64,000 bases of DNA from Dipteris shenzhenensis (lineage: Eukaryota; Polypodiophyta; Polypodiopsida; Gleicheniales): assembly GCA_047967505.1 (NCBI GenBank), contig CM106541.1; one strand, 5' to 3'. Under the pieces are notes generated by a model. That model had not been told where the DNA came from. It did not search any database and saw only the letters and a program-made list of their open reading frames with translations. How positions within the stretch are numbered: position 1 is the stretch's first letter; each line of letters starts with the position of its first letter. This document shows, piece after piece, positions 20,146 through 32,180 of this stretch. Both the position numbers and the translations under genes were made by a program.

Positions 20146-22789
20146 ATGCATGGTCTTGTTTGGTATGTTGGTTATGGAATGGATGGTTTACTTTGTTATT
20201 GCAATCGGCTAAGCCATTTCCAAAGTGCAACTTTGCAAGCATGTGAGTTTCGAAGAGCACAATTAGAGCAACTAGCTTGTTCAGCCAATAGCACCATTGT
20301 TGCAATGCAGAGGACCATTGAAGATCTTGAGATGCAGAAAAAGAAACTACTCGAGAAATCGATTGCTTTTGATAAGGAGAGACAAGATTTGCAAGAATCT
20401 ATCAAGCAATAAGTGAAAAGTAATCAGTCGTTGCAAAGGTCTCTACAAATTGCAAAAGATCAAGTGCAGAAGTTGAAAGACACTCCGTTGGGAAAAAAGG
20501 AGAGAAAAAGGAAATTGCATTCATTGGATTCATTAGCACCCAAAGGTGGTGCAAAGAAGAGGAGAATCCATGCCACAAGGTTGGTTTCCAAAATCTCTAC
20601 TGATTTTTTTTTGTTCATTCATGTTTCTTATTTTTGATATTCTATTGCACCATGTTTAGGAGCTTCATGAACAAGGTGATGGGAACACCAACCACAGAAG
20701 ACACCGACTACTCATACATTGTTAAAATTTTGATGAAGCCAACTGATGTCATTCAATTGCTCAAGGACCCAAGACATAAGATTTTACGTGCACGGGTCAC
20801 ACGAGAAGTGTTGAAGGACTTCAAGCCCATTATAGATGCGAAGGAGATGTTGGGGGCATGTGATGCTGTTGAAGTGAGTCGTGAAGCTTACTCATCGATT
20901 TTCAAGATTTTTAAATCCTCGATTGCACAATACTATAAGAATCCAGCCATGCCATTACCAACACCTTGGTCTCTCAAGCTTGCACGGACCGAAAGCAACA
21001 TACGTGCTAGGGAAATGGTAGGAGGATATCATTGTGTAACTGACACAATGACTTGGAAGAATCAAAAGAAATCTGGCACTCAATCCTTTGAAATGGATTC
21101 TTTCAACAATATTTTTGTGGATCTTGAGCAACTCCAAAAGGCAATGGTCAGATTCTATGGACAAAAGCAAAACGGTATGTTGATCTCCATAATGCATTGG
21201 ATATACTAAGGTTTTTTTATTGTGCTTCTCTTGTACCATTTGCATTTTCCGTTGCCCTCATTAGTTCTCTCATTTGCATAGATTGTCTTGGCAAGTTGGT
21301 GTTCTTTATCAAAATGGATGAAGCTCAATTGGTTAAAGAACACAAGATTGAGCGGGTGAGCATTTGCCTCATGAACAAAGCCTTGCAGTTTGCTCAAGGG
21401 GATAAGGAAGTAGTACAAGACTTCTCGGTGCAATCGGAGAGAGACATATGGTGGCTCGCATCTTTTGAAACTCCAAAAGAGTGCCATGAGACATTGACAT
21501 GGTTTTTTCAAAGAGCTGGCATAGCACAGATTATTAAAAGGCAAGAGGAAGGGCAAACATTGGTGGTGGATGGCCATGGCACATTTCAAGTCGAGTGGCA
21601 TCTTGCCGGTGACTTGAAAACATTGAAGTGCTTGTTTGGTTGTGACACAAGAGCCTCTACCAAACTCACATGCCTTTATTGCATGTCTTCCCAGAAGACC
21701 CAAAAGGGAGGCTTGCAATGGGAGAATGGCATTCTCTCTTGTGACCAACGTCTAGCCCTTGATCGTGACAAGAAAGATTCAAAGTGGTATCCCATCTTGC
21801 CCATCCCGCTAGAGAGAGTACATATATGTATCCTACATGCAGAACTATGCATACTTGACAAGTTGTTATACTTGCATCTTGCTTATGCTTGGACTTTGAT
21901 CCCCACCGAATTGTCAGCACATTGTATTTCCAAGGCTGAGAAGTTACTTTTAGATATGGGATTCCATGGTGGACATGTGAGACTTAAGGAGGACAAGAAA
22001 ATGTCAGGGAAAACACAAAACCTTCCTGCCAAAGTATCCATGGGTGGAGCAAAGGAAGGCGATTCTTGTCCAACCGTAATCTTGGAAAAGAAAAGCAAGC
22101 AGTGTCTCATAGTCCCTCAAGTTGGGAGTGTTGGAAAGCTCTATGTGAGTGCACCACCAATAATGCTTCACACCCTTCAACAATGAAATTGAGAGCAAAA
22201 GTGTGGCCCAAACTCGATCCTTTTGTGAATCTACTTCGCCAGAGTCAATCGGATGAAATATATTATGAAAAGTTCAGGATGGCAGTGACAGAATTTACAT
22301 AGCTAATGGTAAAAGCATGGGGAGAGACACATATAACACATTACATGGTAATCATCTTTTTATTGACACATTTTGTTGATGTTATGTGTGAATTCTGGTA
22401 ATATGTTTTCATGTTTGCAACACATTCTTTTCGCACATGGTCCATGGTTCTTGAAAATATGGGGGCCTTTATCTATTTGGAACACACAAGGTATGGAGAA
22501 GTCACATTATCATGCCAGGGCTACGTACTTTAGGAATACGAGGCATGGAGGTGGATTCACTCGTAGCAACGCATTGCACGAGATGTTTGATTGGTTCTAC
22601 AGAGCTATAATAGGAAGGACTTTGAATATTAGAAAAGCAAGGGAATCAGAACTTGTTCAAGCAGTTCAGGAGGTGTCCAAGAACAAAAGACAATGTGCTT
22701 GGAAGGCATCTACTGGGATTGTTGGAGTTTCATGGTGGTTGCAAAGTAGGTCTAGGCAAGGCTCGAAATGGATCCCTCAATGTTCTTGA
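20146..22789 (+). pseudogene. Multi-exon transposase-like protein relic
   Basis: Four coding blocks line up on the plus strand. Block 1 (20146-20600) is a coiled coil (QRTIEDLEMQKKKLLEKS) with basic tail KKERKRKLHS, broken by TAA at 20410. Block 2 (20655-21174) and block 3 (21282-22300) fit a GT-AG intron between them. Block 3 has HGTFQVEWHLAGDLKTLKCL, then a Cys pair (TCLYCMSS), then RVHICILHAELCILDKL. Block 4 (about 22416-22789) has WGPLSIWNTQGMEKSHYHAR and RHGGGFTRSNALHEMFDWF. An Asp followed by a CxxC and a late Glu with ME-SH is reminiscent of TNP2/KDZ-like DDE transposases, but the family is not certain. A frameshift near 22060 and a stop at about 22300 mark it as inactive. Confidence 0.5.
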
Positions 22790-23108
22790 GGATGAATTGT
22801 ATTTGGTGCTCTCATGAATAAATGGATTTTCTTACGTGCTCTTGCATTGAATTAAGTGTTTGTACATGGCTCTGTGATGCAATGGTTCATGTTCTAAATA
22901 GTTCAAACAAGAATGTGCAAAAAAAAAATTTGTGTTTGCACTCGCGACAGGGGGGCGGGGTCACAAGCATAGTCATGGGAAGGGCTGGCAGCGGGATGAG
23001 GGGGCGGGAAGGGGCCAAAACGTCCATCCGAATTAGGTTTTGTGCATGGGGTCCTTAAAAGAGGGGTTAAATGGTCTTTTAAAGGGACTTGTGCCCCATA
23101 CTTCTTAT

Positions 23109-23300
23109 TATGGCTAGAATTAGATTCACTGGTAGACCATTAGCTCCCCAGCCTCCTTCCTCTCCCCAACATCATCAATCTGCCACATCCTTATACTCGA
23201 TAGCCAACTATTCCACCTCTGCATCCTCCTCTACTATGGACTCCTCAAAACAACATACCACCACCCCACCACATTCTCCTCGTCCACTCCCTCCCCCTTT
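23109..23300 (+). CDS. Pro/Ser-rich ORF start, unknown
   Basis: An ATG at 23109 opens MARIRFTGRPLAPQPPSSP followed by Ser/Pro-rich sequence that runs into the copia junction. It could be a truncated first exon of a transposon gene or simply low-complexity sequence. Little can be said. Confidence 0.2.
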
Positions 23301-23302
23301 GC

Positions 23303-24984
23303 CATCCTCTACTTCGGATCTAGAATCAGCCATGAGTTTCAGATTCTGATCTAGAGGTGTATCCATAGGCTTACATGCCTTCATGCCAAACTTCTCAAGC
23401 ATATTCAATGCATACTGCCTTTGCATAATCCATATACCTATAGGTGTAGTCATCACTTCAATCCCAAGAAAGAAGTTAAGGTCTCCAAGATCTTTCATGT
23501 CAAACTCATTCAACTTAGCTTTTATATCAGCAATACCATGCTCATCACTGCTTGTCAGGACCAAATCATCCACATAGATAACAATCACCACATAATCAGT
23601 ATCAATCTTCTTCACAAATAGTGAATGATCAGACTTACCAACCACAAAACCAACACTTTGTAAGTATTGACTGATCCTCTCATTCCAAGCTCGTGGAGCT
23701 TGTTTCAGCCCATACAAGGCTTTCTTCAATCTGCAAACATGTTGCGGAAAGTTTGGATGGACATAACCATGTGGCTGTGATATATATACCTCTTCCTGCA
23801 AATCACCATTGAGAAAGGCATTCTTAACATCCATTTGTTGTAATTTCCAGCCTTTTATAGCTGCCAAAGCAATCACACTCCTCACAGTAGCCATCTTTGC
23901 AACAGGACTAAAGGTTTCCTCAGAATCTAAGCCATATTTTTTGTGCATAACCCTTTGCAACCAGCCTTACTTTCTATCGTTCTACCGAACCATCAGACTT
24001 GTATTTCACTTTATAAACCCATTTACATCCAATGGGTGTCTTTCCTATAGGAAGTTCAACCAAATCCCAAGTCTGATTTAAAGCAAGTGCATCCATTTCT
24101 TCATCCATGGCTATCTTCCATTGCTCATCTTGCACAGCATCATCAAATCTAGATGGCTCTGTATGTCCCACAACTTTTGCCATATATGCAAAGTGTTTTG
24201 CACTAAATCCATTATATGTTGACCTCTCCACAGGGTATCTAACCCTTTGAGACCTTCTCACAGGCTTCTCAGACTCTCATCTCTCATGAGGAGGCACATA
24301 CCTGCTGCTTTTCACACTCTTCACACCAGGTGTAGAAATGGATGGAATACCCAATTCACTATCCAAACTGTCATTGCTAGAAGAATCATAACTAGAATTA
24401 GATGGTCTAGGAGGCATATCAACCTCAAACTCAGGCACAGAAACAATCTCATTCACTTTTTTCTTTCCTTTATCTCTCCCCCTCTCTGACATAGAGGTGT
24501 CAGTGGAAGATCTCAACCTGCCTAACCAAGGACTAACACTGGATGCACCACTAGATGTAGGCCCTGCCATAGAAGTACTTTGCGGAATATTTGTGTCATA
24601 TGAATGATCTGTAGACCCAACATTAGAAACAATGACTTGTGGTTTGGGATACCATGATAACAACTCATCAAATACGACATCCCTGCTAACCCAAGCCTTT
24701 TTGGTTGAGGGATTATAGCATTTATAGCCTTTTCTATCTTGTGCATAACTAATAAAGACACATTTTTCAGCCTTGGGATCCAATTTCCTTCTCTTCTCAT
24801 TAGGTGTATGCACATAAGCAATACTACCAAACACTTTCAAATGACTAAGATCATGCCTCTGCTTATATAACTTCTCATAGGGAGTGATCATATGAATGCC
24901 AGTAGTGGGAGTTCTATTCACCACATAGACAGCATTACTCACTGCCTTAGCCCAATAAGCATCAGGTAAAAGCTTTTCATTCAA
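23303..24984 (-). pseudogene. Copia B reverse transcriptase and integrase tail
   Basis: Minus strand. The integrase C-terminal part (24984-24277) has YWAKAVSNAVYVVNRTPT, DLSHLKVFGSIAYVH and KCVFISYAQD. Reverse transcriptase follows: [17 protein letters not shown] (24261-23974), then [48 protein letters not shown] and the catalytic YVDDLV near 23580, running out at MDTPLDQNLKLMADS near 23310. One frame break separates 23974 and 23960, and a stop lies at 24277. Otherwise this is well kept. Confidence 0.92.
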
Positions 24985-25157
24985 TATTGCTCTTGCAGCC
25001 TCAACAAGTACTCTATTTTTCCTTTCTGCTACTCCATTCTACTATGGAATATGAGGGCATGTCAATTCTCTCCGTATCCCATGATAAGTAAGAAAATCAT
25101 CAAATGCATTAGAGACATATTCACCCCCATTATCTAATCTTAGACATGTAATGTATG

Positions 25158-25960
25158 CTACAAACTCTTTGAGTCAACAAGCCTCTTGAAATTCTTGAAA
25201 ACAGGCAAGACTTTATCCTTGTGCTTCAAAAAATACAGCCATGTATACCAGCTGAAATCATCAATAAAAGTAACATAATAAGATGAGCCACCCATAGATG
25301 TAGTCTGTGCTAGACCCCATACATTAGAATGTATCAACTGTAGTGGTCTAGAACTCTCCCGCGCATGCCTAGCAAATGGTAATCGTGTTTGCTTGCCAAA
25401 CTGACAAGCCGAGCATACATTCTCTAAAGCTATGTATCTGAACTTAGGCAATCCGGAAACAAGATTCTTATGTTGCATCATTTTCAGCTTTTGTATGTTT
25501 ATGTGGCTGATCCGTTTATGCCACATTTCAATATCTTGAACAACACCCAACCCATGGGTAAACATTGCAGTCTTAAGTTCAGGAATACCGGCATCAAGGG
25601 TAAACATTCGACCATGTCTCTTACCCTTGGCAATCAATTTGCAGCCATTACCAAACTCTCAATGAAGCATCCATGCTTATTAAACCTTACTTGGAGATTC
25701 TGCTCATCCATTTGTCCAACTGATAGCAAATTCTTTGTAATGGAAGATACATGCAACACCTCTTTCAACTTCTTTGTTTGCCCATCATGCATGACTAAGG
25801 GCACTACTCCTGTATGTGTGATATCATGTTGGGTGTCATCCCTAGTACATACATAACCATGTGTTCCAGGATTCATCTCCTCAAACCACTCACTATGTGG
25901 TGTCATGTGGTTAGATGCTCCTGAGTCAATATACTACACATCCTCAAGACCAACATCAAT
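25158..25960 (-). pseudogene. Copia B protease and integrase core
   Basis: Minus strand. The protease motif YIDSGASNHMT lies near 25920, directly after a TAG. GAG-pre-integrase follows (MWHKRISHINIQKL, then CSACQFGK: His/His/Cys/Cys zinc site). In the integrase core the first catalytic Asp is replaced: the usual HSDVWG reads HSNVWG (codon AAT at 25323-25325). The frame runs out at VDSKSL (25158), before the second catalytic Asp region. Several breaks are present. Confidence 0.9.
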
Positions 25961-26001
25961 GGCCTTATCACCCTGCATATGTATCATAGTAAACAACTGA
26001 T

Positions 26002-26908
26002 CTAGAGTTGAACCATGTGCATGATTAGAAGAAGCATAATGTCCCTGTTGATTTGCCTTCGATCTTTGATTAGCCTACTTCTTGTAACAATCTTTGGCAA
26101 TGTGGCCAACCTTGCCACAATAATGACATGTCTTATTGTTGTTAGAATTATGCATAGTCTGTTGTGGTTGTTGCCAAGCACCTCTACCATGAGAAGTACC
26201 TCTATCCCTATCTCTAAAGGTATTACCTCCTCTCTGAGGTGACTAAGTGGGAGATTGAGAGACCTCTCTGGCATCGCCTCTACCATGAAATGAGCCTCTA
26301 TCACGTCCACCAATGCCTCTCTAATTAGAGTAGAACATAGCATCTCTACTTTGTGAGCTACTAGAGCTAGAATTTAAGCCAAGTTTGACTTCCTCATCAA
26401 TTAGCAATGCAACAAGCTCATTAAAATCCGGCATGTCTTGCCTCATAGATATGGATGTATCAAAAGCCTTATACTCATGCCCTAAGCCATTCAATGTCAC
26501 TGCAACCAAATCATCATCTGAAACTACAGCTTCGATGGATGTAAGTTGATCTGCTATAGTTTTAATCTCGGTCACATATTCCTAAATGGACCTCCCCCTT
26601 CTTGACATATTGTTGAACTTCTGCTTCAACTGAATCTTTCGGGCACTAGTGGTAGTACCATAATAGCGAGTCAAAACAGCCCATGCATCCTTGGGGGACT
26701 TGCAATTCATTATCTGCATAACCATAGCATCTGAAATACATATAGATAGCCAATAGAGCACCTTCCATGCCCTCTCAGGCCATGTCTTATGAGCTTTTTG
26801 CTGATCTGTAGTAGTATTTCTTTCAGGCATTCTTGGCTCTGGCTCATCACCTATAACAAGATCCCAATAGCCCTTTCCAATAAAAAATTCTCCATGTGGA
26901 ACTTCCAT
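26002..26908 (-). pseudogene. Copia B gag
   Basis: Minus strand. Copia-type gag (UBN2/retrotran_gag family): KVLYWLSICISDAM, SPKDAWAVLTRYYGTTTSARKIQLKQKFNNM, then VALLIDEEVKLGLNSSS (read in pieces). A complete zinc knuckle, CHYCGKVGHIAKDCYKK, lies at about 26085-26130. Stops between 26582 and 26575 and at several later points break the frame. Gag would form the virus-like particle and bind element RNA. Confidence 0.88.
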
Positions 26909-27882
26909 ATAGCATAGTTATTATTATCCAGCTTTTCACCAACAATCTGAGTGACATTATCTGAGCTACTAGAGTTTGCCATGCTGGCAAAATTAGCCTC
27001 CAATCACAGGAGTATGCAACAATAATCAGGGCTATGTAAAGCCACTACAATCAAATATATCTACCAACAATATCCAACATTATCACTGGCATCTCAAGCA
27101 TGAGCAAACAACAACCAATATGAAGCTGTACATGCATCAAAATGCAATAACTTTGTGGGCATGAAAATCCTCAAACCAACCACTGTATCAGGGCAACATC
27201 AAATGCATCTGAACCAAAAACATGTATCTCATAATCACTGCAATATCATGCATAAATCACAGACCATATCAAGCCTTAGAATGCATCTGCTAACTTTGCA
27301 TCAACCACTCTCAATCACTGTCTTTGTACGTGTATGTACCTACAAGAAAACCTATTCCCAAGCACAAGTCTACCACCCCTATAGCGGTGGGATATGCCAC
27401 TCCTTGCCATAAAAAGAATAAGAAAAACAAGTGTAGTGTAGATAAACAAAGCACCTATATTTGTTTTCCAACTATGAGTGTGAACCAATCTTTTGAGAGT
27501 CTTCAAGATGTCTTCTTCTCTCAACCTCCAAACTTTAACAAAGAGTCTTCAACAGACTTGAACAAATGCAACTTGCATAGCTTCAATATAGCAAATTTCT
27601 TCACAGGAACTTTTAAAACGGCGATTTGGGGCTATAAACAATCGAATTCAGGCAAAAAACAGCAAACTAGGTCTCGAGGACCTAAAATTGCTCAGAGCAG
27701 TGAAATTAGGTAGAGTAGAGTATTCAATTGCATAATTTCGACGTCATGACCAAAATTGCTTGTAGAAGAGAGGGCAGGCCAGGAATTCTTCAATAGAGGC
27801 TTAGCACGTCTTTCTTATTCTAAAAAACGACCAGGGTTCTGCCCACTCTACCATAGCAACTCATCCATAAGCATTGTACCTC
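26909..27882 (-). other. Copia B untranslated leader
   Basis: This stretch lies between the primer site and gag. It has no coding pattern on the minus strand and no recognisable gene on the plus strand. An LTR-gag leader of about 1 kb is long for copia, and the 27,300-27,700 part may contain extra sequence. Confidence 0.5.
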
Positions 27883-27894
27883 GCTTTGATACCA
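27883..27894 (-). other. Primer binding site of copia B (initiator tRNA-Met type)
   Basis: Read on the minus strand this is TGGTATCAAAGC, one base from the common plant copia site TGGTATCAGAGC. It abuts the LTR end. Confidence 0.88.
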
Positions 27895-28268
27895 TGTCAA
27901 AAGAATGGAAGCGAACCAGGAATGATCAAGAATACTAGGAGAGCAAGCAACCTCCAACACACAGTCTATTCCATCAAGAAGAAGAAGAAGATCAAGTACA
28001 TGAACGTAACTTCACACCCTCATGTTATAACCAAAATGAACTCAAGCTCTACATAAACCCTAACTAATGAGATAAGAACTAACCATGGTATGAACCATGA
28101 TCTAACTTCACACCCTCATGTTATAACCAAAATGAACTCAAGCTCTACATAAACCCTAACTAATGAGATAAGAACTAACCATGGTATGAACTATGGATGG
28201 CCTAACTAATCACAACAATGATAATCATATCTAGATATCCATGAGATATCTAAGCATCACTCTCAACA
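27895..28268 (-). repeat. Copia B 5' LTR, with internal tandem duplication
   Basis: Bounded by TG and CA and followed by the target duplication TCCCT. A segment of about 96 bases (from ACTTCACACCCTCATGTTAT to AACCATGGTATGAAC) is present twice in tandem at about 28007-28195, which explains why this LTR is longer than its partner. Confidence 0.9.
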
Positions 28269-28273
28269 TCCCT

Positions 28274-29031
28274 CTATCTATTTTTTTCACATAAAGTGAA
28301 AAATCTGCATTAGAAATCTGAAATTTAATGATAACAAGATACTGGCCTATCTTGTCATACCATACCCTAGGTGCCTATTTTAAGCCATACAAGGCTTTGT
28401 GCAATTTGCAAACAAAATGGGGCTGTGCATCATCTTGATAAACTTCTAGCTACATCATATAGACCTCTTCTTGCAAATCACCATGTAAGAAGGCATTCTT
28501 TAAATCCATTTGATGCAAAGACCATCCTTTTACAGCAGCGATAGCAATTACTACTCTCATAGTTGCCATCCTTGCAACTGGATTGAAGGTTTCCTCATAA
28601 TCAATGCCATATGTCTATGCATATCCTTTGGCAACTAACCTTGCCTTATACCTGCTCACAGACCCATCAGCATTGTGCTTCACCTTATATATCCACTTGC
28701 AGCCAATCGCCTTCTTATCATGAGGCAAAGGTATCAATTCCCAAGTGTTGTTTGCATCCAAGGCTACTATCTCCTCATCCATGGCTGCCTCCCAATTTTT
28801 CTTTCCAACTGCTTCCTTGAAGCAAGTTGGCTCTGGTTCTTCTAGCATTTCGACCATATATGCATAATGATGGGCTGAAAAACCATCATATCTCAGCCTA
28901 TCAATAGGATACTTAACATGTGTGGACCTACGTGCACCTGCATCACCTCTAAAAGTCTTAATTACATTCCTGCTTTTTCTTACACCTGGAGTAACCACTG
29001 AAGGAATCCTAATTTCCTCATTAAGGCTCAT
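28274..29031 (-). pseudogene. Copia A reverse transcriptase, N-terminal part
   Basis: Continuation of the chain cut at 9212. The minus strand gives GCKWIYKVKHNADGSVSRYKARLVAKGYA, split as CKWIYKVKHNADG and YKARLVAKGYA. Decayed [15 protein letters not shown], the Ala-Pro turn and the region just before YVDD lie at 28620-28274. A stop follows KGYA at about 28615. Confidence 0.9.
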
Positions 29032-29223
29032 TTTTGATCCACTTAACCATCAATATAAGAGTGTCCACATGATACATCAAAGACAAGTGGAGGGTGCACC
29101 TTCTCCTTCCCTTTACGTGTGATATCTATGCACCACTATCTGGACTGCCATCCATAGAACCACTAGATCGCAATCACCTTGTCCATGCATTGGATCCATT
29201 AGCTAAGGACTCAGCAAGTCCAC

Positions 29224-30650
29224 TCAACTTTGTGATTGCTGCTCTACATTCACAGTAGTATTAACGTTTCCTGCATTTGCATCTTCTGTAACATTTGCTG
29301 GACCATACCAGCAAATCATTTCATCAAAAACTATATCTTTTCTCACTTGCATCCCATGAGTGGAAGGGTTATAACAGCAATATCCTTTCTGCTGTAGAGA
29401 ATATCTAATAAAGATGCATTTTTCTGCCTTTGGATCTAGCTTGGTTCTCCTCTCATCAGGGATATGAACATAAGCAATGCAACCAAATACTTTAAGATGT
29501 GAAATATCTAGTTTTCTGCCTGTATACTTTTTCTCAGGCATCATTCCATGGACAACTGCAGTGGGGGTTCTGTTCATGATATACACAGCAGTTGTTACTA
29601 CCTCAGTCCAAAAATAATCAAGCATCTTCTTTTTATTCAACATAGCCCTTGCAACTTCTGCAATATGCCTGTTCTTTCTTTCTATAATCCCATTATGTTG
29701 AGGGGTAGATCTGCATAAGTATTTTCTCTAAATTCCCTGCTCTTTCAAATAGTCACTAAATTCTTCTGAAAAATACTCTCCCCCTCCATCAAATCTTAGC
29801 ACTTTTATCTGCATGCCCTTTTCTTTATCAACCATAGCCCTAAAGGCTTTGAAGTGGCTGAACATTTCACTTTTATGCTTCATAAAATAGACCCACACTT
29901 TCCTTGTGTGATCATCAATGAAGCTCACATAATAATGGCATCCACCAAGAGAAGCAGCTTTGGTTGCCCACACATCAGAGTGGATCACTTCCAAAGCCCT
30001 GTTGCTTACTTCAGCATTGCGTAGAAATGCATGTCTAGCCTGCTTGCCCATTTGGCATGCTTCACATACCTTTTGCATTCCATCCACTCTAAATTTTGGC
30101 AAACTCTTGCAACAATACTCTGTGTTTGCATAGTTTTCAGCCTTTGTATGTTCACGTGCCCAATGCGCTTGTGCCATATTTCAATATCTGCAATGACACC
30201 TCTTCCATGCACAAACATAGTAGCCTTCACCTCTGGGATATCAACATCCAAGGTAAACATTCTGCCATTTCTTTTGCCTTTTGCAACAAAGCCGCACTGA
30301 TTTTTCAAATTCTCAACAAAACACCCATCAAGGTTAAATCTGACCTGCAAGCCCTGCTCTACCATTTGGCCAATTGAGACCAAGTTCTTGGTGATTTTTG
30401 GAACATGAAGTACAATTGATAGATACTTTGTCCTTCCATTTTGCATAGCCAATGGCACCTTACCAACCTGTGCAACTGGATGAGCAGTATCATCACCTAT
30501 TTCAACATAATCTGGCTTTTCCAGGTTTCTGACATCATTGAACCACTCACCATGATTGGTCATGTGGTTAGAAGCACTTGAATCAACAAAGTAAACATTT
30601 TTACAATCCAAAGCATTATTTGTCATAGAGTCAACCATGTGCTGCATCAC
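29224..30650 (-). pseudogene. Copia A protease and integrase
   Basis: Minus strand. Protease motif FVDSSASNHMTNHGEW (Asp-Ser-Ser where Asp-Ser-Gly is usual) near 30590. Zinc-binding GAG-pre-integrase (IWHKRIGHVNIQRL ... CEACQMGKQ). Integrase core with all three acidic positions apparently kept: VIHSDVWA, VLRFDGGGEYFS (normally RTDNGGEY), with the late Glu region disrupted near 29700. The C-terminal part is at 29643-29224 (AVYIMNRTPTAVVHGM, CIFIRYSLQQKGY). Frame breaks near 30030 and 29700. Confidence 0.9.
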
Positions 30651-30689
30651 AAAGAGGCACTCATTTTTGTCATCACCATGCTCACTGGA

Positions 30690-31463
30690 TGATGCATAGT
30701 TGCTTTACTGCAACTTTCCATTTTTGATATCATTTTGCTTTTTATAATAGGTCTTCTCTTTGTGTCCAAGCTTCCCACAATAATAGCACTTTGTGTTGCT
30801 ATCTACTTGTTGATTCCTTTGCCATGAACCTCGTTCTCTTTGGCTCCCCCTACCTCTAGAGTTACCACATCCTCCTCCATAGGACTGGTTTTCCTGTTAT
30901 TGTTATTGGTTTTGATTTGTTGAACGGCCACCAAAACAACCTCTTCCTCTACCTCTGCCTTTATTTTGATTTGAGTAGAATGCAGACTCTTGAGAACTTC
31001 CTGTGGCTGAACCACCATAGCTTTATTCTTCACTTAACAAGAGAGCAACAAGTTCCTGAAAATCAGGGAAGGTCTCACGGACTCCAATGGATGTCCAAAA
31101 TTGTGCATATTCTCTCCCAAGACCATTCAAGGTCACAGACACTAAGTCTTCATCATCAACAGGTGCTCCAATTGAGCTAAGAGAATCTGCTAGGCCTTTA
31201 ACCTTCATGGCATACTCGTTTATGCTTAGCTTATTCCTCTCCACATTATGCAACTGATGCTCGAGTTGCATCTTCCGTGTAGTGGTATTAGTGTTGTACA
31301 ACTTCACCAATGTATCCCATGCCTCCTTCGGCATTTCTGCATCATGTATATGCACAATCATTGAGTCTGAAATGCTGACTTTCAACCAATACATTACCTT
31401 CTTAGCCTTTTCATGCCACTCTTTAAAGGTCTTCAAATCTGTAGTAGTAGGAGCAGCACCCAA
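30690..31463 (-). pseudogene. Copia A gag
   Basis: Minus strand. UBN2-type gag: AKKVMYWLKVSISDSM, PKEAWDTLVKLYNTNTTTRK, DDEDLVSVTLNGLGREY. It is followed by a Gly/Arg/Asn-rich stretch and a zinc knuckle near 30750 that reads CYYCGKLGHKEKTYY, in which the last Cys is Tyr. A stop at 31023 and frame changes follow. Confidence 0.85.
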
Positions 31464-32168
31464 AACTGGCTCCTACTCATCACCATTGATAAATGGCCAT
31501 ACTAACTTTCTTATAAGGAATTTTGTCATCCTAAACTTCAATGATTGGAAGTTGTCCTTCTCAAGTTTCTCACTAACAATAGTTGATAGATTTGCAGACA
31601 TGTTGCAAAGTCAAAACTGTGACTGCAAGAGAAATGAATAGAGTTCTGCCTCACAAGGACAAACATCAACAAATCTACAATATCAAAAATTCTGCCTCAC
31701 AAGGGCGGTGGCAAGCAACCACGAGTCACACCAAGTAACGAAAATGCATAAACACAGTAACACAAAATTTACTTGCATTTCTTAGTTTCTTTGCAATGGG
31801 GCACAAAAGCAACCTTTCCATTGCAACTTCGCTCAACGGCAAAAAATGCACATACACAGTCAAAAATGACCACTTTCTTCGAGTGCCTGCTGAAACTTCG
31901 CGATGCTAAAACGGAGGCCGAAACAGTCTCGGAATGGAAATTTTCGTAGCACCAAACTCCTTTGGAGTTTAATTTTTCTAGGTAATGCTCTCGTGCTCCA
32001 CAACAAAGGGCATCTCAATATGAGGTTTTGCACTTTGTACTCATGACTATGTACCTATACTAATATGCTCCCAAAAGCTCATGAGAAAGGAGATGCTAAT
32101 CCTCTTACCAGGGTTTCACGATCTCCTCTTTCCTCTGCTTGTTGCATGAGCTCCTCACCATGAACCAA
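31464..32168 (-). other. Copia A leader
   Basis: The sequence between gag and the primer site shows decayed gag start (about 31470-31600) and then no coding pattern. Confidence 0.5.
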
Positions 32169-32180
32169 GCTTTAATAGCA
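32169..32180 (-). other. Decayed primer binding site of copia A
   Basis: Read on the minus strand this is TGCTATTAAAGC, two bases from the copia B site TGGTATCAAAGC, directly beside the LTR. Confidence 0.65.

Larger units (their letters stand above)
19376..23300 (+). mobile_element. DNA-transposon-like block inside copia B
   Basis: The left edge is a 31-bp sequence (19372-19402, core GGGGAGAAGTGAGGTC) that recurs, one mismatch apart and inverted, at 57297-57327, again exactly where a copia reading frame breaks off. That makes it a likely transposon end. The right edge near 23300 is set only by the return of copia B coding. The block carries a CT-rich leader (19560-19860), a plus-strand multi-exon transposase-like gene relic and a Pro/Ser-rich ORF. 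No matching inverted end was found at the right. Confidence 0.55.
9213..28268 (-). mobile_element. Copia B: Ty1/copia element carrying two further insertions
   Basis: The right LTR is 27895-28268. The left LTR is 9213-9409 plus 18823-18914, split by the Tat element. A perfect 5-bp target duplication (TCCCT) flanks the whole. The minus-strand internal region has an initiator-Met primer site, gag with zinc knuckle, protease, integrase, reverse transcriptase and RNase H. The region between reverse transcriptase and RNase H is replaced by a foreign block (about 19376-23300). Confidence 0.93.

Noticed and set aside
20955-22198. Minus-strand ORFs at 20955-22198
   Set aside because: They mirror the plus-strand transposase-like exons, which have better residue patterns and splice sites.
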